From: a virus
IMG/VR virus record: IMGVR_UViG_3300029448_005319
Span: 1 to 34,600 of that record
DNA length: 34,600 bases
Strand: one strand, 5' to 3'
Each line of letters opens with the position of its first letter. The stretch's first letter is position 1. The position numbers were made by a program, and so were the translations under genes. Positions 21,443 to 27,659 of this stretch are shown here, one piece after another. The notes under the pieces are model-generated. The model saw nothing but the letters and a program-made list of their open reading frames with translations. It was not told the DNA's origin and did not search any database.

Positions 21443-21746
21443 GCAAGTGATTGAATTTGAGTTTGACCGTCAAACCAATGATACTTGGACGATGATGAAG
21501 TTACTAGAGCAAAGAATTGGTGATCAATTATATGACCCCGAACCTATCTTTGATGGTGTTCTGAATTCTGCGGATCGTCAGAAGTTGGTTGTGTTACAGT
21601 ATGAGTTGAATCAAGTGTTGGATGGGTATACCCGAAGTTTAGTGAAGCAAGACGAAACGATGGGTGATTTGAAATTTACCACAGCGGGTGACTTTATGGA
21701 TGAGCAAAAAGAATATGTTTATCCGGGTAGTGATCCTCAAGTATGA
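21435..21746 (+). CDS. Hypothetical protein
   Basis: 103 aa, overlapping the MazG-like gene by 8 bases and the next gene by ATGA. MSEQVIEFEFDRQTNDTWTM then a helix pair (LNSADRQKLVVLQYELNQVLDGYTRSLVK) and an acidic end. No recognised motif. Confidence 0.65.
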   Translation: MSEQVIEFEFDRQTNDTWTMMKLLEQRIGDQLYDPEPIFDGVLNSADRQKLVVLQYELNQVLDGYTRSLVKQDETMGDLKFTTAGDFMDEQKEYVYPGSDPQV

Positions 21747-22525
21747 AGGTAGTAATCGCAACTGGTGGATTTGACCCCTTGCACTCTGGACATGTTTCAT
21801 ATCTGAAACAATGTAAACAATTAGGAACATATTTGATTGTGGGTGTAAACTCTGATGAGTGGTTGACTCGTAAGAAAGGTCGTTCATTCATGAGTGTTGA
21901 GGAGCGAAAGAGTATACTAGAAGCACTAGAGTGCGTGGATGAAGTTCGTCTATTTGATGATTCCGATGGAACTTCAACCAAATTGATTGAGAGTGTTCTT
22001 GCAGAAGAACCAGAATCAAAAGTGTTCTTTGCTAATGGTGGTGATCGGAAAGAAGGTAATGTCCCCGAAATCAAAGTTGCGAATTCACGATTGTACTTTT
22101 GCTATGGCATTGGTGGTGAGGATAAGAAGAATTCTTCATCTTGGATTCTTGAGGAATGGAAAGCACCAAAGACCGAACGCCTTTGGGGATACTATCGTGT
22201 ACTACACGAAGATGAGGGTGTGAAAGTCAAGGAACTGACAATCAATCCAGGATGTTCCATCAGTATGCAGAAACATCACATGAGAAGTGAGCATTGGCAC
22301 ATCGTTAGTGGGATTGCGACTGTTGAGTATCAACTTAGTCCAAGTTGGAAAACTGTACTCCCGAAGGTTTTACAAAAGCATGATACTATAGATATAGAGA
22401 GGGGGACATGGCATCGTGTTCATAACTACAACACTCAACCACTCAAACTTGTGGAAATACAGTATGGAGACGAGTGCGTTGAGTCCGACATTGAGAGAGA
22501 CAATGGGAGAGTCTGCAGGGATTAG
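21743..22525 (+). CDS. Fusion: cytidylyltransferase-like domain plus sugar-isomerase-type cupin
   Basis: 260 aa. Residues 1-140 form a nucleotidyltransferase domain: GGFDPLHSGHVSYLKQCKQL (H-x-G-H), GVNSDEWLTRKKGRSFMSVE and RKSILEALECVDEV, as in RfaE/HldE, TagD and CoaD. Residues 155-260 form a cupin like the C terminus of mannose-1-phosphate guanylyltransferase/phosphomannose isomerase: LTINPGCSISMQKHHMRSEH, WHIVSGIATVEY, IERGTWHRVHNYN, LVEIQYGDECVESDIERDNG. One chain could thus isomerise a sugar phosphate and activate it with a nucleotide, feeding the operon at 15841. The catalytic state of the cupin is unknown. It ends overlapping the next gene. Confidence 0.82.
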   Translation: MKVVIATGGFDPLHSGHVSYLKQCKQLGTYLIVGVNSDEWLTRKKGRSFMSVEERKSILEALECVDEVRLFDDSDGTSTKLIESVLAEEPESKVFFANGGDRKEGNVPEIKVANSRLYFCYGIGGEDKKNSSSWILEEWKAPKTERLWGYYRVLHEDEGVKVKELTINPGCSISMQKHHMRSEHWHIVSGIATVEYQLSPSWKTVLPKVLQKHDTIDIERGTWHRVHNYNTQPLKLVEIQYGDECVESDIERDNGRVCRD

Positions 22526-22730
22526 TCCGGTACATCCACCGATCCATACGAAATACTATCGGATGACAGTACCAGATGTTACCTATCCAAAACAAGAATC
22601 TATTACCACATCAGCGGGAAGGCATAGTGAACCTGTTGATCAAGAAGTTACAGTTTATGAGTATGATGGGAGAACTGTAGAAGTCAAGGTAACGAAAAAT
22701 TCAAGTCAAATTTTAGATACTTTGGTATAA
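22503..22730 (+). CDS. Hypothetical protein
   Basis: 75 aa from ATG 22503, with GAGAGA 3-10 nt upstream; an in-frame ATG at 22464 lacks a ribosome site. GISPVHPPIHTKYYRMTVPD then GRHSEPVDQEVTVYEYDGRT and VEVKVTKNSS indicate a mostly beta protein with a proline-rich start. Function unknown. Confidence 0.55.
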   Translation: MGESAGISPVHPPIHTKYYRMTVPDVTYPKQESITTSAGRHSEPVDQEVTVYEYDGRTVEVKVTKNSSQILDTLV

Positions 22731-22738
22731 TATAAATG
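22731..22738 (+). promoter_or_regulatory. Near-consensus T4-type late promoter box
   Basis: TATAAATG, one base from the TATAAATA late consensus recognised by the gp55/gp33 system, immediately after the previous stop. It would read into the gene at 22809. Short A+T-rich boxes occur by chance, so this is only moderate evidence. Confidence 0.4.
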
Positions 22739-22755
22739 TTGCAGTTGCTAAATAT

Positions 22756-22784
22756 GGATGCTACCAAAAGTAGCATCCCTCTTT
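22756..22784 (+). terminator. Hairpin, probable terminator or attenuator
   Basis: A perfect 9-bp stem GGATGCTAC/GTAGCATCC (22756-22764 with 22770-22778), loop CAAAA, then CTCTTT. The T run is short. If the TATAAATG box at 22731 is active, this hairpin sits in the leader of its own transcript. Confidence 0.7.
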
Positions 22785-22808
22785 AGTTTCTCACAAGGAA
22801 AAAACTGC

Positions 22809-22991
22809 ATGAAGTTTATCAAAAAAATATATGATGCCATTGTTCGGGCAAGACAATTACAAGCGGCATTCGCAACCGCAAAGTATCTCAAGGATACAAA
22901 CAAAGACTTTCGTGATATAGCATTAGGTGATATTGTCAATCGTATTATGGACACCGATCATCCTACTCACATTGATGGGAGTAGAGCATAG
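22809..22991 (+). CDS. 60-aa helical hypothetical protein
   Basis: ATG 22809 after CAAGGAAAAAACTGC (AAGGA ribosome site). MKFIKKIYDAIVRARQLQAA then FATAKYLKDTNKDFRDIALG: a basic amphipathic helix followed by an acidic helix. The M-K-F-I-K-K-I-Y start may associate with a membrane. No known family. Confidence 0.6.
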   Translation: MKFIKKIYDAIVRARQLQAAFATAKYLKDTNKDFRDIALGDIVNRIMDTDHPTHIDGSRA

Positions 22992-23135
22992 TTGATATCA
23001 CTATTGATTGTGCTATTGATGGCAGTAGAGACCACTTTCTTTGACGCTCAAGCAAAGTATCGTTCAAATCTAAATGCAGAAACTCACCGAAGGTTTGGTG
23101 AACATATTTCTGTTTACAGAAGACGAGTTGAATAA
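22992..23135 (+). CDS. 47-aa protein with signal-like start (TTG start)
   Basis: A TTG right after the previous TAG begins (M)ISLLIVLLMAVETTFFDAQA, then YRSNLNAETHRRFGEHISVY and a basic end. GGGAG lies about 10 nt upstream. The N terminus looks like a signal peptide or anchor. An ATG at 23019 would drop most of that segment. The rare start makes this tentative. Confidence 0.35.
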   Translation: MISLLIVLLMAVETTFFDAQAKYRSNLNAETHRRFGEHISVYRRRVE

Positions 23136-23147
23136 TTTTTTGGGAGG

Positions 23148-23176
23148 TTGACAACAATCCTTTTTTTTGTTATTAT
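23148..23176 (+). promoter_or_regulatory. Sigma70-like promoter, possibly leaderless
   Basis: TTGACA (23148-23153), 17-nt spacer, TATTAT (23171-23176). ATG 23183 lies at the expected transcription start and has no ribosome site. Confidence 0.7.
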
Positions 23177-23182
23177 TAAAGT

Positions 23183-23449
23183 ATGAAGAAATTGAATGAA
23201 GATATTACTCTAATTAAAACTAAAGGGTACACTTATTATCTGAAGTGGATATCCACAATTTTTATTCTTGTTGCTGTCGCTTGTCGTTCAGTTGAAGAGA
23301 TTGATAAAATTTATGATGTGGTATTTTCATGGATAGGTGCGGGTGGTTGGTTGATTGTGTCACTGGCATGGAAAGATCGTGCACTGATCCTATTAAACTC
23401 TGTTATTGCTTTCATGTTATTTGTATCAATTTTAAGATATGTATTCTAA
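23183..23449 (+). CDS. Membrane protein, DUF6552-like
   Basis: 88 aa with three hydrophobic stretches: YLKWISTIFILVAVACRSVE, VVFSWIGAGGWLIVSLAW, and ALILLNSVIAFMLFVSILR. The layout (Y-x-L-K-W-I-x-T, then W-x-x-x-x-x-D-R-A-L-I-x-x-N) matches a small family in marine phages and bacteria with unknown function. It is probably expressed from the promoter directly before it. Confidence 0.6.
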   Translation: MKKLNEDITLIKTKGYTYYLKWISTIFILVAVACRSVEEIDKIYDVVFSWIGAGGWLIVSLAWKDRALILLNSVIAFMLFVSILRYVF

Positions 23450-23489
23450 CTTATTGATATTGTTATAAATCTTTTTTTGACAAATAGTG

Positions 23490-23518
23490 TTGACATTATG
23501 CTCCGAATGCGAGATACT
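23490..23518 (+). promoter_or_regulatory. Sigma70-like promoter P3 (repeated module)
   Basis: TTGACA (23490-23495), 17-nt spacer, GATACT (23513-23518). A second TTGACA-like box lies 13 nt upstream. The leader shares TGTTGATTGAGAAGAGAGA with promoter P2. Confidence 0.85.
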
Positions 23519-23549
23519 AACTATGTTGATTGAGAAGAGAGAAATGATT

Positions 23550-23888
23550 ATGAACGAAGCAATTCAAAACCTGATGAACCGCATTGTTGCTGACTACAAC
23601 GATTGGACTAACCGTCTGGCAGACGGTGAGTTGAGTGAACACAACCTTGCCATGATGCAAGAGTTTGAAGAGAAGGTTGACTACAAAGTCGGTAACAAAT
23701 ACATTCGTCTTTTCCAAGGTAGTAGTGTCTGGGGTTTTGTTGTTAATACTGAGAACGACAAGCAGTTTAACTACGGTGACATTTTGATGGCGGCAGGTTA
23801 CAACAAACCTGCACGAAACAAGGCACGGGGTAACGTGTTTGACCTTGAGAACACTCGTGTTCAGTGGACAGGAGCAAACTACTTATGA
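23550..23888 (+). CDS. Conserved phage protein, first gene behind promoter P3
   Basis: 112 aa from ATG 23550, start fixed by the leader shared with P2. MNEAIQNLMNRIVADYNDWT then a strand region (KYIRLFQGSSVWGFVVN) and the block GDILMAAGYNKPARNKARGN followed by VFDLENTRVQWTGANYL. The G-D-I-L-x-A-A-x-x-x-x-P-A-x-N-x-A-R-G-N-I/V-F pattern marks a family found in many phages, never assigned a function to my knowledge. Strong early expression is likely. Confidence 0.8.
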   Translation: MNEAIQNLMNRIVADYNDWTNRLADGELSEHNLAMMQEFEEKVDYKVGNKYIRLFQGSSVWGFVVNTENDKQFNYGDILMAAGYNKPARNKARGNVFDLENTRVQWTGANYL

Positions 23889-23901
23889 TAGAGGAAGCGA
23901 A

Positions 23902-24084
23902 ATGAGCGCAATGGGAAATTTCAACATGGCAGTAGAAGAGGCAATCATTGATGCCCTCGCTGTCAAAAAGGAAGAACCGATTGATGCGGTTCTTGCTTAT
24001 GCTCTTGAGATGGTACAGAAAGAATATCCTTTTGCTACCGAACAAGTGATACTCAAAACATACAACGAGGTGATGTATGACTAA
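23902..24084 (+). CDS. Small helical hypothetical protein
   Basis: 60 aa from ATG 23902 (MSAMGNFNMAVEEAIIDALA); ATG 23911 is an alternative. GAGGAAGCGAA upstream is the ribosome site. Two helices, acidic then mixed (EMVQKEYPFATEQVILKTYN). ATGA-type overlap with the lipoprotein gene. Function unknown. Confidence 0.6.
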   Translation: MSAMGNFNMAVEEAIIDALAVKKEEPIDAVLAYALEMVQKEYPFATEQVILKTYNEVMYD

Positions 24085-24247
24085 ACTTTTTATTGCTTTG
24101 GTTGGCATGTTTCTTTTGTCGGGGTGTGGTTTATCAACTAGTCCTACACACAATATATACTTTGGTAACTGGTATGGTGAACCAAGAATGGATATATCGG
24201 TTGCCAATGGAGTAACTAATATTGGAATTCATGGTGGTATTAAGTAG
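24077..24247 (+). CDS. Small lipoprotein
   Basis: 56 aa. MTKLFIALVGMFLLSGCGLS has a lipoprotein signal peptide with lipobox L-S-G-C, so the mature form would be about 40 residues anchored to a membrane through Cys 17. The rest (THNIYFGNWYGEPRMDISVA) is short strands. An outer-membrane spanin (Rz1-like) is possible by size, but no inner-membrane partner is adjacent and the mature part is not proline-rich, so that is weak. Confidence 0.65.
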   Translation: MTKLFIALVGMFLLSGCGLSTSPTHNIYFGNWYGEPRMDISVANGVTNIGIHGGIK

Positions 24248-24558
24248 TGCCCACTTATAGAATAAGACACAAAGAAACAGGTGAAATGTTTGAAGGTTTC
24301 ATGAGCATTTCTGAGAAAGAAGAGTTCATGAAAGAAAATTTGGAATTTGAACAGGTGTTTGATTCAGTCAACATTGTTGGTGGTGTTGATGGTCAGCGTA
24401 AGATTGATGATGGATTCAAAGAAGTGTTGCAAAAAGTAGCACAAGAAAACCCAAACTCACCTCTTGCAGAAAAACTTGGTGGACGTAACGTCAAGGAAAT
24501 AAAAACCCAACAAGTGAAACACAAACACGGATTGGGTAAGACGGAGTGGGACAAGTGA
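24247..24558 (+). CDS. Conserved hypothetical phage protein
   Basis: 103 aa from GTG 24247, overlapping the previous TAG. MPTYRIRHKETGEMFEGFMS, then EFMKENLEFEQVFDSVNIVG, GGVDGQRKIDDGFKEVLQKV and a basic tail. This M-P-T-Y-x-F/I-R-x-K-x-T-G-E-x-F beginning with a D-D-G-F-K-E-V-L block is common in T4-like phages; function not assigned. Coupled by GTGA to the nuclease gene. Confidence 0.75.
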   Translation: MPTYRIRHKETGEMFEGFMSISEKEEFMKENLEFEQVFDSVNIVGGVDGQRKIDDGFKEVLQKVAQENPNSPLAEKLGGRNVKEIKTQQVKHKHGLGKTEWDK

Positions 24559-25232
24559 TCTTTGAACATTATGATTTAAATCTACCAGAATGTAAACGAA
24601 AGAACATTGATGGTAGTCGAATGTATCTCACCGAAACTGGTGAAGCATATCCATCTATTACTACTGTATTGAGTCGAATGTCTCGTGATGGCATCAAGGC
24701 ATGGCGTGAGCGTGTTGGTGCTGAAACTGCGAACAAGATATCTACTCAAGCATCTCGTCGAGGCACGGCAGTCCACAAACTTGCCGAAGAATATATGAGT
24801 AACAATCCTAATTGGTCAAAGGGTGCGATGCCAAACAACATCGAAACCTTCAATTCAATTCGTCCAATCTTAGAAGAAAACATCAATCTTGTTTATGGAC
24901 TTGAGGTCAATCTGTGGTCAGACTACTTGGGTGTAGCAGGGCAGTGTGACTGTGTATGTCAGTGGGATGGGCAGAATACAATCGTTGACTTTAAGACTGC
25001 ACGGAAAGCAAAGAAAGAAAACCACATCCAAAACTATTTCATGCAAGGATGTGCCTATGCGATTATGTTTGAAGAACGTACAGGTATCGCAGTTCCAAAC
25101 ATCGGTATTGTTATTGCTGTAGATAATGATGACCCTCAAGTGTTTCATGTGAAACGAGATGATTATGTTGAGGGGTTGACAGAGCAAATAAAATTGTATA
25201 AAATGGAACTTTCTATGGACAAGGTTGTCTAA
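24555..25232 (+). CDS. PD-(D/E)XK superfamily nuclease (RecB/Cas4-like)
   Basis: 225 aa from GTG 24555 (GTGA overlap); an upstream in-frame GTG at 24546 is possible. SRRGTAVHKLAEEYM is the helix with the first conserved His/Glu; LGVAGQCDCVCQWDGQNTIVDF then KTARKAKKEN carries the catalytic D ... D-x-K (VDFKT); QNYFMQGCAYAIMFEE is the Q-x3-Y motif of the RecB family. T4-like phages carry such exonucleases that act on DNA ends in replication or recombination. YPSITTVLSRM near the start is also typical of this phage group. Confidence 0.85.
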   Translation: MIFEHYDLNLPECKRKNIDGSRMYLTETGEAYPSITTVLSRMSRDGIKAWRERVGAETANKISTQASRRGTAVHKLAEEYMSNNPNWSKGAMPNNIETFNSIRPILEENINLVYGLEVNLWSDYLGVAGQCDCVCQWDGQNTIVDFKTARKAKKENHIQNYFMQGCAYAIMFEERTGIAVPNIGIVIAVDNDDPQVFHVKRDDYVEGLTEQIKLYKMELSMDKVV

Positions 25233-25262
25233 TAGAGTGCTCTCTTTGGAGACTATTATATT

Positions 25263-25805
25263 ATGAATGTATTTTACTTGGATCGGAATCCAAAGAAGTG
25301 TGCTGAGATGCATTGTGATAAGCATACTTGTAAGATGATTATCGAATACGCACAACTTCTCTCCACCGCACACCGTGTTCTTGACGGTGATCCCTACTTA
25401 GATAAAACTAAGAACGGTCGTTCTATCAAACGATGGCGACTTGACAAGTACGAAGATGTGTTGTATATAGCACACTCACCCAATCATCCCTCTGCAATTT
25501 GGGTACGACAAACAAGCAATAACTATTCGTGGTTGTACCAGTTATGGTTCGCACTCTGTAAAGAATACGAATATCGTTATGGTCGAGAGCATTTAACATT
25601 CACCAAACTAAAGTATGTGATTGGGTTCCCACCAAAGAACATTGCGAAAGGCAACATGACTGAGATGCCACAAGCAATGCCAGACCATTGTAAAATGGAT
25701 AACCCGATTAATGCTTATCGCAATTATTATAAGATTGAGAAGAAGAACTTTGCAAAATGGACAAAACGTCAAATTCCAAATTGGTTCTTGACATCAGTTG
25801 CATAG
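25263..25805 (+). CDS. Conserved phage protein (CDKHTCKM family)
   Basis: 180 aa. MNVFYLDRNPKKCAEMHCDK then HTCKMIIEYAQLLSTAHRVL, YIAHSPNHPSAIWVRQTSNN, YSWLYQLWFALCKEYEYRYG and MPQAMPDHCKM: a highly conserved family in phages and some bacteria, rich in Cys, His and Trp, so possibly metal-binding or DNA-processing. I have no reliable function for it. TTGGAG before ATG 25263. It precedes the late promoter of the tmRNA. Confidence 0.8.
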   Translation: MNVFYLDRNPKKCAEMHCDKHTCKMIIEYAQLLSTAHRVLDGDPYLDKTKNGRSIKRWRLDKYEDVLYIAHSPNHPSAIWVRQTSNNYSWLYQLWFALCKEYEYRYGREHLTFTKLKYVIGFPPKNIAKGNMTEMPQAMPDHCKMDNPINAYRNYYKIEKKNFAKWTKRQIPNWFLTSVA

Positions 25806-25810
25806 TGTGG

Positions 25811-25818
25811 TATAAATA
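25811..25818 (+). promoter_or_regulatory. T4-type late promoter
   Basis: TATAAATA, the exact T4 late-promoter box used by the gp55 sigma factor with gp33 and the sliding clamp. The start would be near 25824, right at the tmRNA acceptor piece. Confidence 0.7.
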
Positions 25819-25823
25819 TTAAG

Positions 25824-26053
25824 TAACTTGTTGACGATAACAAGAAGGTGTTTGGACAGGGGTTCGACTCCCCTCATCTCCACCTAAGACCATTCAAGGA
25901 TGAGTGGTTTTAGGGGGGATGCTCTGGGTTCGACAGGCAGATGGGCGGTTAGAAGAGAGTTACGAAAAGATAAACGCAAACGATGAAACGTTCGCACTTG
26001 CTGCTTAATTATAAGTAGCGGAGTCGTGGGGGAACTTGGCAACAGAATCCCCC
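25824..26053 (+). ncRNA. ssrA: tmRNA (ssrA), circularly permuted two-piece form
   Basis: tmRNA rescues stalled ribosomes: it enters like tRNA-Ala and then codes a degradation tag. Here the 3' (acceptor) part comes first: a T arm AGGGG-TTCGACT-CCCCT (25858-25874), then CATCTCC (25875-25881) and ACC. About 30 nt later the 5' part starts, GGGGATG (25915-25921), which pairs with CATCTCC (one G-U), followed by CTCTGGGTTCGACAGG, the D-loop-like region typical of tmRNA. The intervening segment folds as TAAGACCA/TGGTTTTA (25885-25892 with 25905-25912). The tag frame is GCA at 25976 to TAA at 26006: ANDETFALAA. The tag end lies in a P5-like hairpin (CTGCTTA/TAAGTAG). CCA is not fully encoded. Piece boundaries are approximate. 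Confidence 0.93.
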
Positions 26054-26061
26054 TTTCTTTT
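26028..26061 (+). terminator. Terminator at the end of the tmRNA
   Basis: GGGGGA (26028-26033) pairs with TCCCCC (26048-26053), then TTTCTTTT. It may also form the last helix of the coding piece of the tmRNA. Confidence 0.75.
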
Positions 26062-26075
26062 ATGAGGCACACGCT

Positions 26076-26405
26076 ATGCGAATATTTGTAATACTCATGT
26101 TGTTATGGGCAACAGCATCATTTGCTGAACATAATGGCATCTCACCAAATACTAAAGAACTTCCTATGCAATGTGGGGATACTGAACATCTTCTTGATGG
26201 GTTAAAAGAAAGATATAGTGAAGAAATCGTTATGATGGCGGCAAGTGCTAACGCACAAGGTCACGAACTCTATCACTCGCTGTGGATCAATCAAGGAACT
26301 TCAACTTGGTCATTCATCGTAGTGAATAAACAAGTTGGTGTTACTTGTGTTATTTCATCAGGAGAGAACTTCACCATGTTTTTTCCAAGCAATAGTGGTA
26401 TCTAA
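26076..26405 (+). CDS. Small exported protein
   Basis: 109 aa. MRIFVILMLLWATASFAEHN has a clear signal peptide (cleavage after A-S-F-A). The mature part has a Cys early (PMQCGDTEHLLDGLKERYSE) and one late (VGVTCVISSGENF), probably a disulfide, with the pattern C-G ... L-x-x-x-Y-x-E ... T-W-S ... C-x-x-x-x-G. I know such periplasmic proteins from marine phages and bacteria, without function. GAGG before ATG 26076. It starts 15 nt after the tmRNA terminator. Confidence 0.7.
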   Translation: MRIFVILMLLWATASFAEHNGISPNTKELPMQCGDTEHLLDGLKERYSEEIVMMAASANAQGHELYHSLWINQGTSTWSFIVVNKQVGVTCVISSGENFTMFFPSNSGI

Positions 26406-26481
26406 ACTAAATACACATAAAACTACCCCTTGATTGATTTAAATATTATGCTTTCAATATGTGCTATGAGAGAGGCACAAC

Positions 26482-26937
26482 ATGTTAGCAGAAATGGCAC
26501 TTGCAAGTGCAGCATTCAGCACGATCAAACAATTTGTAGCAGACGGTAAAGAAATATACGAGATGGGTGATACCATCGCACAGTATTTTTCTGCTAAAAA
26601 AGAAATTCAAGAAAAGGCAAACAAGAACGGATACAAGTCTGATTTACAAGCGTTCATGGCGGCAGAACAACTTGCCGCACAAGAAGAAGAACTGAAGCAG
26701 ATGATGATATACCAAGGTCGTGCAAATATGTGGGCAGATTGGTTGAAATTTCAGGCAGACGCAAAAGCAGAACGTGTAGAGCAAGAGCGTTTACAGACGA
26801 TAGAAAAAGTTCGCAAACAAAAGAAGACGCAACAAATGATTGAATACACCGTGGCAGGAATCATATCTGCTATTATTATCGGTGCTTCAATATGGGTAAT
26901 GTTCTACCTTATTATGGAATATGGTGGTGCAAAGTAA
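26482..26937 (+). CDS. Conserved T4-like marine phage protein with C-terminal TM helix
   Basis: 151 aa. MLAEMALASAAFSTIKQFVA then GKEIYEMGDTIAQYFSAKKE, a long charged helix (AAEQLAAQEEELKQMMIYQG), WADWLKFQADAKAERVEQER, and a C-terminal TM segment (VAGIISAIIIGASIWVMFYL). The pattern of early helix, coiled-coil middle, and M-x-Y-x-G-R-x-x-x-W-x-D-W-L block is typical of a family in T4-like marine phages. Possibly a membrane-bound structural or lysis-timing factor; unproven. TAATG overlap with the next gene. Confidence 0.75.
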   Translation: MLAEMALASAAFSTIKQFVADGKEIYEMGDTIAQYFSAKKEIQEKANKNGYKSDLQAFMAAEQLAAQEEELKQMMIYQGRANMWADWLKFQADAKAERVEQERLQTIEKVRKQKKTQQMIEYTVAGIISAIIIGASIWVMFYLIMEYGGAK

Positions 26938-27104
26938 TGGAAGAAACCCCAAAACCAAGAACATATTTTAGTCCAGTGGTAATGTGGGCAAGTAGAATAA
27001 TAAAAGGAAAAGTGATAGGCAAAGTAAATCGTAATAGTCGAATCGCTAAAAATTGGGAAAGAGTGCAAAACTTGAAAATTTTAGATGAAAGAAAATTAAA
27101 ATGA
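26937..27104 (+). CDS. 55-aa basic hypothetical protein
   Basis: From ATG 26937 (MEETPKPRTYFSPVVMWASR then IIKGKVIGKVNRNSRIAKNW). Strongly basic. Overlap TAATG before and ATGA after. No known family; could bind nucleic acid or the membrane-protein tail it is coupled to. Confidence 0.55.
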   Translation: MEETPKPRTYFSPVVMWASRIIKGKVIGKVNRNSRIAKNWERVQNLKILDERKLK

Positions 27105-27301
27105 AATGTTTTAAACAATTTTTAGAAGATGTTAGAAAAATGCCTGATGGTGGATATGGTGTTTATGCAGACAAATTTAAAAACAAAAGAAGGGTGATGA
27201 CACCTGGTGGTAAACACGCAAAAGAATTAAAAAAAGTATATAAAAATAAAAAAGATGCTAACGATTATATGGCAGCGATCATGATATCGAAAGGAGGGTG
27301 A
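27101..27301 (+). CDS. 66-aa basic protein with capsid-targeting-like start
   Basis: MKCFKQFLEDVRKMPDGGYG then VYADKFKNKRRVMTPGGKHA. The start M-K-x-F-x-x-F-L-E/D resembles the N-terminal packaging signal of T4 internal head proteins (MKTYQEFIAE), and F-L-E gives a possible gp21-type (L-x-E/L-E) cleavage context. The rest is Lys-rich, as expected for a small DNA-associated head protein. This is a hypothesis from the first ten residues. AGGAGG lies at its 3' end and serves the lipoprotein gene. Confidence 0.5.
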   Translation: MKCFKQFLEDVRKMPDGGYGVYADKFKNKRRVMTPGGKHAKELKKVYKNKKDANDYMAAIMISKGG

Positions 27302-27302
27302 T

Positions 27303-27659
27303 ATGAAAAGTTTAGTTCTTAGTATCGCACTTCTGATAGGTGGTTGCTCTATGATCCCAAGTTTTTGGGATGACAATGAATCTTGGTCAGTGGCAAAGAT
27401 TCGACACTCAGTTGATACTTTGAATTGCAGTGGTAACTATGAGTCACAGGTCAATATTCTCGTTAGTGATATTCGTTTCCTTCAACTTTATTCTGAAAGC
27501 AAAGGTTCCGACGACTTGAGTGAAATGATTTCACCGATGATGGATACTGCAATGGGTCTACAAAAGATGACCGTCAATGAAACCTTTTGTAAACTCAAAA
27601 AGAAACAACTTGTAAAACAATCAGCAATAATCGCTGATGCGGCAATGGAGAGATTCTAA
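27303..27659 (+). CDS. Lipoprotein
   Basis: 118 aa. MKSLVLSIALLIGGCSMIPS has a signal peptide with lipobox I-G-G-C (Cys 15). The mature part has SFWDDNESWSVAKIRHSVDT, then LNC ... Y-x-S-Q, FLQLYSESKGSDDLSEMISP and a final helix with one Cys (NETFCKLKKKQLVKQSAIIA). I know this family from T4-like marine phages as a conserved lipoprotein of unknown role; a spanin-like role in lysis is possible. Strong AGGAGG ribosome site. Confidence 0.75.
   Translation: MKSLVLSIALLIGGCSMIPSFWDDNESWSVAKIRHSVDTLNCSGNYESQVNILVSDIRFLQLYSESKGSDDLSEMISPMMDTAMGLQKMTVNETFCKLKKKQLVKQSAIIADAAMERF

Noticed and set aside
23464-23471. TATAAATC as a late promoter
   Set aside because: One mismatch and followed by a far stronger sigma70-type promoter 25 nt on; likely chance in an A+T-rich gap.
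23767-24207. 146-codon minus-strand frame
   Set aside because: Antisense to three packed plus-strand genes including a clear lipoprotein; no recognisable features.
24077-24247. Calling the 56-aa lipoprotein an outer-membrane spanin
   Set aside because: No adjacent inner-membrane spanin and the mature part is not proline-rich, so lipoprotein is the only safe call.
25884-26072. Minus-strand frame across the tmRNA
   Set aside because: Covers conserved tmRNA elements; not a gene.
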